From NCBI GenBank assembly GCA_910584815.1, contig CAJUBT010000003.1:40373-85082 (forward strand): a stretch of DNA of 44,710 nucleotides, written 5' to 3'. This stretch comes from an uncultured Christensenella sp. (GTDB lineage Bacteria > Bacillota > Clostridia > Christensenellales > UBA1242). Below are positions 16,389 through 25,500 of the stretch, piece after piece. Position numbers and translations under genes: made by a program. Numbering within the stretch: the first letter of the stretch is position 1; every line of letters begins with the position of its first letter. The notes under the pieces were generated by a model. The model ran no database searches, was not told the origin of the DNA, and saw only the letters and a list, made by a program, of their open reading frames with translations.

Positions 16389-17921
16389 TTGGATAATATA
16401 GAAAATAATAAACTAAACATAGCAACTAAAACAAAACTTGGCTCAGTACAGTTAAAAAACACTGCAAGTATTAATGCAGTAGACAACCTTAAAATTACAA
16501 AAGTGTTAACAGCAAGTGCAAAAGTGGTAATAGAAAATATCACTCCGCTTAATGCCGAAGTTAAATTTGATGGAGTAGTGGAATATGACTTACTTGTTGT
16601 GTTAGAAAATAATGAGATAGTTCCATTAACTCAAAAATCTAACTTTATGCATAACTTTGCTTCTGCCACTATTACCCCTGAAAGTTTAATTGTTATATGT
16701 AATAATTTATTAGAATGTAACAATATTTCTAATGGAGATGATATTACATATTCAACTTTAATTAACTTTGATGTTTATGAAGTTAAAACTAATGCAGACC
16801 TTACATTAGCTGAAACTCCTGAAAATGTTTTTACAAAGGAAAGCGAAGTTACATATAATTCTTTACTAGGCAAAGTAACTTATGAAGCTAATGTAAACTT
16901 TGAGTTAAATAAAGATGCAAAAATAAATAAAATTTTATATGTTTCTAACTCTGCTCATTTGAAAAGCGTAATTCCATCAACAGACTATTTTGTTGCAAGT
17001 GGAGAAGTTGTTTCTTTCATTGTTTATCAAGGAGAAGATGACCTTATTAAAAGTTGCACAAAATGTACTTCTTTTACCGAGGAAATAGAATTTAAGGGTT
17101 TAACTAAAGATGCAAACATTCAAGCAAGAGTAACTACTAAGGAAGCAACAATTGTTGAAAACTTAGAAAAAAATGTTTTTGTGTTTGATGTCCCTATTAA
17201 AGTTTTGGCACAGTTTTTCACTAAACAAGGGCTAAATTGTGTTGTTGATGCCTATAGTTTAACAAATGAGGTTAAATTAACAACAACTTCTTTCCAAGAT
17301 AATGAGTTTTTCTCTACTCATTTAGCAGAAGAAAACATCTTAACAAATTTCACTCTTACAGATTCAATGCAGCCTATAGACAAAATTTTATCTATAACTC
17401 CAATTAACATAAGCCTTGCAAACCAAATTGTTAAAGATGGTGAAATTTTATTAGAAGGTCTTGCCACAATTAACATTATCTACTACTTTGAAGATGATGA
17501 AAGTAATAATATTTTAAATTCAATAGATGTGGAAGTACCATTTTCTTTATCAATTTCTGCACCAGATGTTAAGGAAAGCGATAGTGTAACTTCAACAATA
17601 TCTTTAGGTGAAGTTAACATTAAAAATAAAAGAGGGAAAGAACTAGAAATTTTAGCAGAAGCTAAAATAAATTACGATTACACAAGGGAAAATATTTCTG
17701 CTCTTACCACCCAAATAGCCTTAGGTGAAGAAAAACTACCAAAAGATTACGCTTTAGAAGTTTACCTAGCAAAAGAAGGGCAATCTTTATGGGATATTGC
17801 TAAGGAACTTAACATTTCAACTGCAGATCTTGTTCGCCAAAATGGTAACCTAACTTTACCAATAAAAGAGGGCGAAAAAATTATAAGTTATAATGGACGA
17901 CAAGAAACCTTTGATGATTAA
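16389..17921 (+). CDS. sipL: SPOCS (DUF3794) - LysM protein, SipL-like
   Basis: A 510-residue protein with repeated SPOCS/DUF3794 beta-rich domains across about residues 30-430 and a C-terminal LysM-like module from about 455 (LAKEGQSLWDIAKELNIS...DLVRQNGN). This architecture and length match Clostridioides difficile SipL, which binds SpoIVA through its LysM domain and is needed to encase the forespore with coat. No signal peptide is present, as expected for a mother-cell cytoplasmic coat protein. The start is TTG at 16389 with GGGGG 11 bases upstream; no ATG lies nearby. The gene symbol rests on architecture, not on a computed alignment. It is 113 bases upstream of spoIIR. Confidence 0.82.
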   Translation: MDNIENNKLNIATKTKLGSVQLKNTASINAVDNLKITKVLTASAKVVIENITPLNAEVKFDGVVEYDLLVVLENNEIVPLTQKSNFMHNFASATITPESLIVICNNLLECNNISNGDDITYSTLINFDVYEVKTNADLTLAETPENVFTKESEVTYNSLLGKVTYEANVNFELNKDAKINKILYVSNSAHLKSVIPSTDYFVASGEVVSFIVYQGEDDLIKSCTKCTSFTEEIEFKGLTKDANIQARVTTKEATIVENLEKNVFVFDVPIKVLAQFFTKQGLNCVVDAYSLTNEVKLTTTSFQDNEFFSTHLAEENILTNFTLTDSMQPIDKILSITPINISLANQIVKDGEILLEGLATINIIYYFEDDESNNILNSIDVEVPFSLSISAPDVKESDSVTSTISLGEVNIKNKRGKELEILAEAKINYDYTRENISALTTQIALGEEKLPKDYALEVYLAKEGQSLWDIAKELNISTADLVRQNGNLTLPIKEGEKIISYNGRQETFDD

Positions 17922-17975
17922 ACTTGTTTTTAACTAAAATTTTATTATAATAAATTAAATTTATTTTATAAAAAA

Positions 17976-18004
17976 GTATTAAACCTATTTATATGGCAAT
18001 AATT
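17976..18004 (+). promoter_or_regulatory. Sigma-F-like promoter of spoIIR
   Basis: GGCAATAATT (17995-18004) fits every defined position of the sigma-F -10 pattern GGNRANANTW. GTATT (17976-17980) is four of five to the -35 GYWTA at a 14-base spacing (15 is usual). spoIIR is a classic sigma-F gene in Bacillus. Start site near 18011. Confidence 0.6.
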
Positions 18005-18034
18005 TTTCTATCTTAAAAAAGGAAGTTTTAAGTT

Positions 18035-18562
18035 ATGAAAAGATTTGTTGCCATATTTTTTTTATGCATAGCTACCGTTATTGCAATAGTTGTAGGAGTG
18101 AATTTCTCAAAACCCAATTATAAAACAGAGTACCTTAGAATACATATAAGAGCAAACAGCAATTTAGAAATAGACCAAAACATAAAATATTTAATAAAAG
18201 ATAAAATTGTAGACTATTTAACCCCAGTTATATCTTCTTGCACAACTAAAAAAGAATTTCAACAAAAATTAGAAGAAAATTTATCTAATATAGAATGTAT
18301 ATCAAGCAACATTCTTGCACAAAATAATTTTAATTACAAGGCAAGTGCAAAGGTTACTAACGAATATTTTCCTGCACGAACCTATGATAATTTAACATTA
18401 GAAAGTGGCTACTATGATGCTTTGATAATAAATTTAGGCAGTGGCGAAGGTAATAATTGGTGGTGTGTGGTTTATCCACCATTGTGCTTTTTAAATTCTA
18501 ATGCAGATTATTGTTACAAAAGCAGAATTTATGAGGTCATAAAAAAGTATTTTGGGGGATAA
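18035..18562 (+). CDS. spoIIR: Stage II sporulation protein R
   Basis: Secreted from the forespore into the intermembrane space, where it triggers SpoIIGA to cleave pro-sigma-E in the mother cell. It has 175 residues with an N-terminal signal or anchor helix (about 4-25) followed by the family block YLRIHIRANSN. Conserved later motifs are EYFPARTYDN, LESGYYDALIINLGSGEGNNWWCVVYPPLCF. The ATG has GGAAG ten bases upstream. The last codons carry GGGGGA, which is the ribosome site for sleB; the two genes are separated by one base, so they are almost certainly co-transcribed and coupled. Confidence 0.96.
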   Translation: MKRFVAIFFLCIATVIAIVVGVNFSKPNYKTEYLRIHIRANSNLEIDQNIKYLIKDKIVDYLTPVISSCTTKKEFQQKLEENLSNIECISSNILAQNNFNYKASAKVTNEYFPARTYDNLTLESGYYDALIINLGSGEGNNWWCVVYPPLCFLNSNADYCYKSRIYEVIKKYFGG

Positions 18563-18563
18563 A

Positions 18564-19247
18564 ATGAAAAAGTTTTTTATTATTTTAACAGTGTGTATGT
18601 GCTTAATAATTGGTGTTTCTTACCTTGTTACAAATGTTGTTTTAATGCCAGACACAAGTGTAACTTACACTGCAACCACATCACAAAACAAAGTAATTCA
18701 ACAACGCTTAAAAAATTGGGGATACTACACAGGTGCTGTAGATGGCATTTTAGGACCAAAAAGTATTGCTGCAATTAAAAAGTTTCAAAGAAATAATGGA
18801 CTTGTTGCCGATGGTATTGTAGGCCCTAAAACCGCCGCAAAAATAGGCATTTCTTTAACAAACACATCAAGCTCAACAAACAACAAAACTCAAACTTCCA
18901 GCGACTTATACTTACTTGCAAAATGCGTTCACGCAGAAGCAAGGGGCGAAAGTTATACAGGGCAAGTAGCTGTTGCTGCTGTTATTTTAAACAGGGTAAA
19001 AAGCCCAGACTTTCCAAACACAATTGCAGGGGTTATTTATCAACCTTGGGCATTTACTGCTGTAAATGATGGTCAAATTAACTTAGAACCAAACCAAAGT
19101 GCTTATAACGCTGCTAGAGATGCTATGAATGGTTGGGACCCAACTTATGGTAGTTTATATTACTATAATCCTGCAACTGCAACAAGCAGGTGGATTTATT
19201 CCCGCCAAAAAACAGTTCAAATTGGTAAACACGTGTTTGCTTTATAA
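18564..19247 (+). CDS. sleB: Spore cortex-lytic enzyme SleB
   Basis: Lytic transglycosylase that degrades cortex peptidoglycan at germination. 227 residues: signal peptide (about 1-26), a peptidoglycan-binding type 1 domain (about 43-95; NWGYYTGAVDGILGPKS and VADGIVGPKTA repeats), then the Hydrolase_2 catalytic domain (about 117-227) with HAEARGE (123-129), whose first Glu is the expected catalytic acid. It is shorter than Bacillus SleB (about 305) but holds both domains. I chose ATG 18564 over a TTG at 18552. Directly upstream is spoIIR and 24 bases downstream is ypeB, its usual partner. Confidence 0.96.
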   Translation: MKKFFIILTVCMCLIIGVSYLVTNVVLMPDTSVTYTATTSQNKVIQQRLKNWGYYTGAVDGILGPKSIAAIKKFQRNNGLVADGIVGPKTAAKIGISLTNTSSSTNNKTQTSSDLYLLAKCVHAEARGESYTGQVAVAAVILNRVKSPDFPNTIAGVIYQPWAFTAVNDGQINLEPNQSAYNAARDAMNGWDPTYGSLYYYNPATATSRWIYSRQKTVQIGKHVFAL

Positions 19248-19271
19248 AAAGTTGGAAAGGAGAGAAATAAA

Positions 19272-20729
19272 ATGAAAAAAGCATTTATAATAACAGTGTC
19301 AATTCTTAGTTGTGCAATTTTAATCTTAACAGGTTTTCTAGTTTCCAGCGTATCATCACTCAATGCAACCAATGGTAATTTAGAGAACTTATATCAAAGG
19401 TCGTTTTACGATTTAGTTAATAATGTTAATAATATGGAAGTAGAAGTAAGTAAACTAATTGTAACTAATGATGGAACTTCTCAACAAAAATCATTATCAA
19501 AAATTAAACAACAAACAAGTGATGCCGAAAATAACTTAAGTTTGTTGCCAATTAATATGAATGTGTTAGAAAAAACCACTCGATTTATGAACCAATTAAA
19601 TGGTTATTGCACAACTTTAATTACCTATAAAGATGGCAGAATTGAAGGTCAAGATTTACAAACCATTGAAAATGTTCATTCAAGTATTACAACCATAAAA
19701 GAAGAATTGAACAGTATAATGGAAAAAATTATGAATGGTTATAAAATAACCAGCAATTTAGATAATGGTAACGAGAGTGCAGACTTTTCTTTAAGTTTTT
19801 CAGGTTTGTCTAACGATACAATAGAATATCCTGCTTTAATTTACGATGGACCTTTTGCTGATAGTGTTGTTAAAAAAGAAGTTAAAGGTTTGCCTAAAAA
19901 CGAAATTACAAGGGCAGAAGCGGAAAAACAAATAACAAAGATATTCGGTGAAGATATTACAAATTTATCTTATCTTGGAGACACCGATGGAATTTTTGAA
20001 ACTTACGATTTTGGTGTTAATACTCAAGATAATCGCAACTATTTTGTTCAAATTACAAAGCGTGGTGGTTTCTTGCTAACAATTAATAGCAATGCTTTTA
20101 ATGCAGATAATAATCAAAATAATAACAGCAAAAATGTTAACCAAAATGATAATTTACAACAAGATTTACAAAATGAAAAATTAGAACAAGAAAAGAAGGA
20201 TTCAACAAAAGATGAAAGTGAAGTTGTAAAAGCAGAAAGTATAAACAATGTAACTTCAGCTACTAAAAAGGCAGTGGAAAAAGCATTAAGTTTTGCTAAT
20301 AAACTTAACTTAGAAAATATGGAATGTGTTTGGAGTGCTTCATCTCAAGAGGTTTGTTTTATAAATTTAGCTCCAGTTATAGATGACATTGTTATGTACC
20401 CAGATGTTGTAAAAGTAAAGGTAGATTTAACATCAAACTCTGTAATTGGTTGGGAAGCCTCATCTTATGCATATAATCATATTGAAAGGGAAGATTTAAT
20501 TCCACAGTTAACTGAAACTGAAGCAAAAGCATTAGTAAGTTCAAAATTACAAATAGACAATGTTCGTTTATGTGTAATTCCACTAGACTATGTTGGCGAA
20601 ACATTATCCTATGAATTTGAAGGGAAATATAACGATTACACTTATTATTTGTATATAGATGCTTATACAGGTAAACAAGTAAGAGTTTTAAGAATTGTTC
20701 AAACTCAATCTGGCGATTTAGTTCTATAA
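19272..20729 (+). CDS. ypeB: Germination protein YpeB
   Basis: Needed for SleB to assemble and stay stable in the spore, and limits its activity until germination. It has 485 residues: one N-terminal membrane anchor (about 5-27), a helical region (to about 190), and C-terminal PepSY-type repeats. These show around ITRAEAEKQITKIFGE and again in TSATKKAVEKALSFANKL and TETEAKALVSSKL, the last ending in YIDAYTGKQVRVLRI. Between the repeats is an Asn and Lys-rich insert (about 278-325) not typical of Bacillus YpeB. The ATG follows AAAGGAGAG. It completes a spoIIR-sleB-ypeB series on one strand, ended by a strong terminator. Confidence 0.95.
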   Translation: MKKAFIITVSILSCAILILTGFLVSSVSSLNATNGNLENLYQRSFYDLVNNVNNMEVEVSKLIVTNDGTSQQKSLSKIKQQTSDAENNLSLLPINMNVLEKTTRFMNQLNGYCTTLITYKDGRIEGQDLQTIENVHSSITTIKEELNSIMEKIMNGYKITSNLDNGNESADFSLSFSGLSNDTIEYPALIYDGPFADSVVKKEVKGLPKNEITRAEAEKQITKIFGEDITNLSYLGDTDGIFETYDFGVNTQDNRNYFVQITKRGGFLLTINSNAFNADNNQNNNSKNVNQNDNLQQDLQNEKLEQEKKDSTKDESEVVKAESINNVTSATKKAVEKALSFANKLNLENMECVWSASSQEVCFINLAPVIDDIVMYPDVVKVKVDLTSNSVIGWEASSYAYNHIEREDLIPQLTETEAKALVSSKLQIDNVRLCVIPLDYVGETLSYEFEGKYNDYTYYLYIDAYTGKQVRVLRIVQTQSGDLVL

Positions 20730-20744
20730 TTTTAAAACTAAAAA

Positions 20745-20784
20745 TAAAAAGGAATAGGAAAGTTAAATCCCTATTCTTTTTTTT
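20745..20784. terminator. Terminator after ypeB
   Basis: AAAAAGGAATAGG (20745-20757) pairs with CCTATTCTTTTT (from 20769), with T-run. It could also serve the convergent Rho-like gene. The rest of the 20730-21053 gap is AT-rich with no gene seen. Confidence 0.85.
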
Positions 20785-21053
20785 AATTGTATTTAATAAC
20801 TAGAAATTTATTATAAAACCTTTAAATAACTTAATTATTGCTTTTAAACTAATTTTAAAATTTAACTAATTAATTTTTTTATATTTAACTTTTTAAGTTT
20901 GGTCTTTTTGTGTTTAATTTTTTATTTCTTATAATAAAACTAAAAATAGAATGTTAAAATTGATTTCAATTGCATTTATTTATAATAAAGTTAAAAATTA
21001 TAAAGATTAAATATATTTTTGAAAATTATAATATTTTTTATTAAACCTTATAT

Positions 21054-22280
21054 TTATTCTAAGTTAAACAAATTGCAATCTAAAGCATTAAATTCTTCTA
21101 AAATATATTTTTCAAAACTTGAAGGATTTATGTCTAATTTTAAAAATAGGAAAGAGGTTATGCTTGCACCATTGGTTAAATTCCTAGATAGGCAAAGTAA
21201 TTGATAGCAAAAATCAAGAGTTTTGTATTTAATATCTTCTGCACAATAGTCAAGAGAAAAGTTTTTTTGTTTAATTATTTTTTTAGCTTCACTTGCAATT
21301 AAAATAACTTTTTTGCCATCTTCAACAAGCCTTTTTGCCCTTTCAATTGCAAGTTCAATTGTTTGAATATTCTGTCTGTTACTTTCTCCAATAGGGGTGT
21401 AAAAGTTTTCTACATTAGGGGCTGTAACAAAACTGGCAATATCTTCAGGCATAACATCTATAAATAAATTAATAAAATAATATTCGCCTTTTAAAGTTCT
21501 AAATTTCTTTAAAGCCTCTCTAACAACACCATTATTTTTAACACAAACAACATTTCTACTTCCGCATTTAGCACTAAATAGGTTAGTAGAACTTTTACCA
21601 ATTTCACATAGCCCCAAACTTTTGCTTTCTTCATTCAAATTAATTTGTAATTTGTTAAATTGAGGTCTATCAGCAAATAAATTTTCATTATTATTTATGC
21701 TTAAAATTTCGTAAACAAATTTTGCATTGGCACTTTGCACATAAGCAGATTTATATTCAATAACATCTCCACTTCTTAGTCCACAATTTTTAATTAACCC
21801 TTGTGGCACAAAAATAACATCATCAACATCACTTCCGCCACCAATATCAAAAATAAAGCCAAATTCACCATCAACAACATTAAAATAACCAGAATGTACT
21901 TCTTTTTCTTGTTTGGAAGTTATTGCATCAGCCATATAATTAAAATCGCTGTTTGCTAAAATTTCATTATAATTTTTTGCTCTGTCCAAATAAGTTTTTT
22001 TAGGCATAGGCTCAGACTTTGCAACAATATCTCTATAACTAACATATCTTTCATTAGGTGGAAGGGTTGGGGCTGGGGTTGTTGCAAACACGCTTTTTGG
22101 TGGCCTACCTTGTCTGCTTTTTGGCATTTGGGGTTTTTCTTCACCTTTTTGAATTTTAAGCACCTTTGCTATAAGGTCTTCTTTTTTATATACAGTTGGA
22201 GATAACACTCCCATATCTCTTGCAATATTTCTAAGTTCAAAAATACTTGCTTGCCTTAAAAAATATTCATCAATACTCAT
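21054..22280 (-). CDS. Rho-derived protein lacking ATP-binding loop
   Basis: 408 residues with transcription terminator Rho architecture but a decayed motor. Residues about 4-45 fit the Rho N-terminal domain (SIFELRNIARDMGV...KKEDLIAKVLK). After a Pro/Lys linker, about 128-200 fit the Rho RNA-binding OB fold (GEFGFI, DVIFVPQGLIKNCGLRSGDVI). In the C-terminal half, YYFINLFIDVMPEDI (267-281) matches the Walker B region LIVLLIDERPEEV, IELAIERAKRLVEDGKKVILIAS matches VAELVLERAMRLVEHKKDVIILMDS, and GASITSFLFL...ILEEFNALDCNL matches GGSLTILATAL...YEEFKGTGNMEL. Where Rho has APPKAGKT this protein has VKNNGVVR (248-255), and it stops before the SGTR arginine finger. It may still bind RNA but cannot hydrolyse ATP like Rho. 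AAAGGG precedes the ATG. Confidence 0.85.
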   Translation of the reverse strand: MSIDEYFLRQASIFELRNIARDMGVLSPTVYKKEDLIAKVLKIQKGEEKPQMPKSRQGRPPKSVFATTPAPTLPPNERYVSYRDIVAKSEPMPKKTYLDRAKNYNEILANSDFNYMADAITSKQEKEVHSGYFNVVDGEFGFIFDIGGGSDVDDVIFVPQGLIKNCGLRSGDVIEYKSAYVQSANAKFVYEILSINNNENLFADRPQFNKLQINLNEESKSLGLCEIGKSSTNLFSAKCGSRNVVCVKNNGVVREALKKFRTLKGEYYFINLFIDVMPEDIASFVTAPNVENFYTPIGESNRQNIQTIELAIERAKRLVEDGKKVILIASEAKKIIKQKNFSLDYCAEDIKYKTLDFCYQLLCLSRNLTNGASITSFLFLKLDINPSSFEKYILEEFNALDCNLFNLE

Positions 22281-22314
22281 TTGTATTAACCCTTTTATTT
22301 AAATTCTAAGCTCA

Positions 22315-22343
22315 ATTATAAATTACTTTTTGTAGAAAGTAAA
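22315..22343 (-). promoter_or_regulatory. Promoter of Rho-like gene
   Basis: On the minus strand TTTACT (22343-22338), 17 bases, TATAAT (22320-22315), about 35 bases before the start codon. This supports expression of the gene as an independent unit. Confidence 0.7.
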
Positions 22344-22461
22344 GAGAAAATGTTTATTTTTGAATTATTTTTTAAAAAAATATTAAAAAATATCGATAAA
22401 AGCCTATTTTTATAATATTTTTGTCTAAACCTTAAAATACGCTTAATTTTTCTTTGAATAT

Positions 22462-22496
22462 AAAAAAAGAATAAGTAATAATACTTATTCTTTTTT
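22462..22496. terminator. Bidirectional terminator after giant gene
   Basis: AAAAGAATAAGTA pairs with TACTTATTCTTTT around a short loop, with A-run and T-run on either side; it ends the minus-strand giant gene 38 bases after its stop. Confidence 0.85.
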
Positions 22497-22533
22497 CTAT
22501 TTTTTATAATTTCAAGTTTAAGTTGAGAGTTAA

Positions 22534-25500
22534 TTACTTAATTTTCATCTTAGTTCTTAACTTAACAATAACTATAATAAGCACAACAACTGCAACAACA
22601 GAAACAACAATAATTATAATAGCAAAAGTATTAAGAGGTTCGGTTCTATTAACGCGGAAACTAGAAATTATATTTCCATTTTTAGTTTCAACTTGTACAA
22701 AGTAAGAATTTGAACGAGTAATTTCTATACTTTGAGAACTAGCATCCGTAAAACTATTTTCATCTATAATAAAGTTTGTGTATCTGTAGAAAGTTTTACT
22801 ATCGTTGTTATAGGTTAAAACTCTTACATAACATTCGCCAAGTTGTTCATAAATAATGCTAGGGTTGAAACTAATTATAATGCTACCAGTAGTAGAACCA
22901 CCATATTCCACGTTGCAAGAAAGTGTTGGAACATAATTGTTAATTGTGAAATAGAAAGTTAAAACATCGCCATCATTTTTACCATATTTTAAGGTTACCG
23001 AATAATTACCATTGCCACTATTGCTTGCTGTGCTAGATATGAATAATGATAAAACCTTTCCATTTTCATTTCTAAAGTTATCGGTTATATCTTCACCATT
23101 TCTAATAACAGATGTAATTTCATAACCAGGAACTTCAACAAATTCATAAGCAAGTCTTGCAGAATCGCTATCAATAATTGTGAAGTTATAAGTTGTCGTT
23201 CTTAAACTGCCAGCGGTTTGTGCGTAAGAAGCACTAAATTCCACTAAATACCTGCCAGATTCTTTAAAACTATAAACATTTTCGTTAACTTCGTAGCCAT
23301 TATAATAGCTACCGTTTCTTGTAACATTAACATTGGCTGTGCCATTTAAATAATATTTTAAATAGGCTTTATCAATAACAATGTTAAATTCATCATTAAA
23401 CACACCATATTGAATAGGATTATAATCTTTTTCATTATAATTAATGTAATATATAACAGAATCAATAAGGTCGAGAGTGTAATAATCAAGTTCAGCAAAA
23501 TTGTTAGTTCTAAATAAATGGATGTTTCCAGCTATGTCTTGGAATCTAATTAAATGTGAACCAGAGCCAACAAGAGTAGAGGTTATATAGTTTCTATCAA
23601 AACTTGCAGTAGCAAAATCTATTTCTTCATAATTTTCTGCTACACCATATTTATCAAAAACTCTAACTGCATTACCTTGATTATACCAAGTGGCAGAAGT
23701 AGTTGAAAGCTTATTCCAGCTAAGTTTTACAGCACCAGATTTTATTTGTGGGTAATAAAGTTGATAATTACTTTTGTTTGCTTCAAGCGAAATGCTGTTT
23801 TGTCTGTTTGTGTCTTCATTTAAATATTCAAGGTCAAATTTTAATAAAGTATTGGTTTTAGGAACTTTAGTAACTGCAAAGAATTCAATTCTAATAGGAC
23901 CTTTTAAATTATAAACTAAATATATAGTTGTCCAATAATCTGTTCCTACATTGTTAGGGGTTGGGTTTTCACCAAAGTTTTTAATGTAACTAGTTTCTAA
24001 CCTATCGTTTTTAAATACAAACTCAACAACATTTAGTTCCATATTACTATTGTAAACAATTTTTGGGTTAACAATGGAGTAGTAGTGAGGGATATCGCTA
24101 AGGGAACATATTCCCACAGTGTTAGGGTTGAATATGCCATCTTTAAAACCAAGTTGATTTTTAAGGGAATTAAAATCGTTTATGTTAGTATCAGCAAGAA
24201 CCCCTTCTAGAGCAGAGTAAATAACTTTAATTAATTCTTCACTGTCAACCGAACCTGTTGGAATGCCTTTAGCAACTGTAAAATCTAAATTTTCCACACT
24301 AGATGGTTTAATTTCTTTCTCATCAACACTAATTGTGTAAAGTGGGAAATCTCCTAACTTAATAACAAAATAAATTTCTCTGTAATTACCTAATTTATTG
24401 TTAATAATTTGAAGTTTATAAAAACCTTCATCACTTATGGTTTGTCCTTTATTAACTGTAACAAAGTTTCTATATTCGCCATTTTGGTTTTTGGAATATA
24501 GTCTTGCAGAGGTTGCAACATTGTTTTCGCCATCATTTAAATAATCAAAGTCACACCCTTTAATTTCACCCCAGTCAATTTTTACAACAGAACTTGTAAC
24601 TTGAGATATACTTTCTTCTAGAGTAGAAGTAATTTCGCTGCCATATGCATTTAATAAAGTTATTTTAGGCAATTCGTTAAATATAGTAAAATTATATACC
24701 TTTTGTATGCTACCATCAGTAATATCTCTATAAATAATTTCATAACTTGTGCTTCCACCAACCTCTTCATTAGCAGGTATGTTGTCGTACGAATAATTAC
24801 TTGCTAATGTAAAAGTTTTACAATTATATCTAGAAAGGGTAGGCGAGTTAGATTCTATAGAAGTGTTACCAGAAATTTTTTCACCATTTACAAAAACGGT
24901 GTATATGTTACTTTCATAGGTAACATTTATATCTCCACCACTATAGTAAATGTTATTGTTGTTATCGTAAGCATATTTTCCATATTCAAAGTTATATTCT
25001 TTATTAAAATCGTTAATATAATATTCACCAACATAAACAATGTAAGAGTAACTATTGCCTTTGTTATAGTTATCGTTATAAGTTACCTTATAAATGCCCT
25101 TGCTAAGCCCTGTTTTACGCACTGGAATATTGTCCTTTCCTTCATAAGGGGAACCAGGTAATATAGTCCAATTATCTTTCCCTTCTAGTTTATGAATACT
25201 TAATGCTTCTAAATATAAAACAGATTTATTAGTGTAAGCAGGGAACACCATATTATAGGTTGTTGTGTTGGTTGTTACATTATAAACTTCTTCAACAGTA
25301 GGTGCTGGAAGTTTTGCAGTGCTTTCGTTGGTAATAATGTTAATATACCTAGTAATTGCAGGGAAGTAGGAGTTGTATCTAGCAAGAGTAATACTATAGC
25401 GAGAATCAAATTCACATTCGAAAAATTCATTTAATTTGTCTAGCCTTGTTTGAACTTTATCAAAACTATCAAAAGGATTAAAGGATATTTCTTCTCCATA

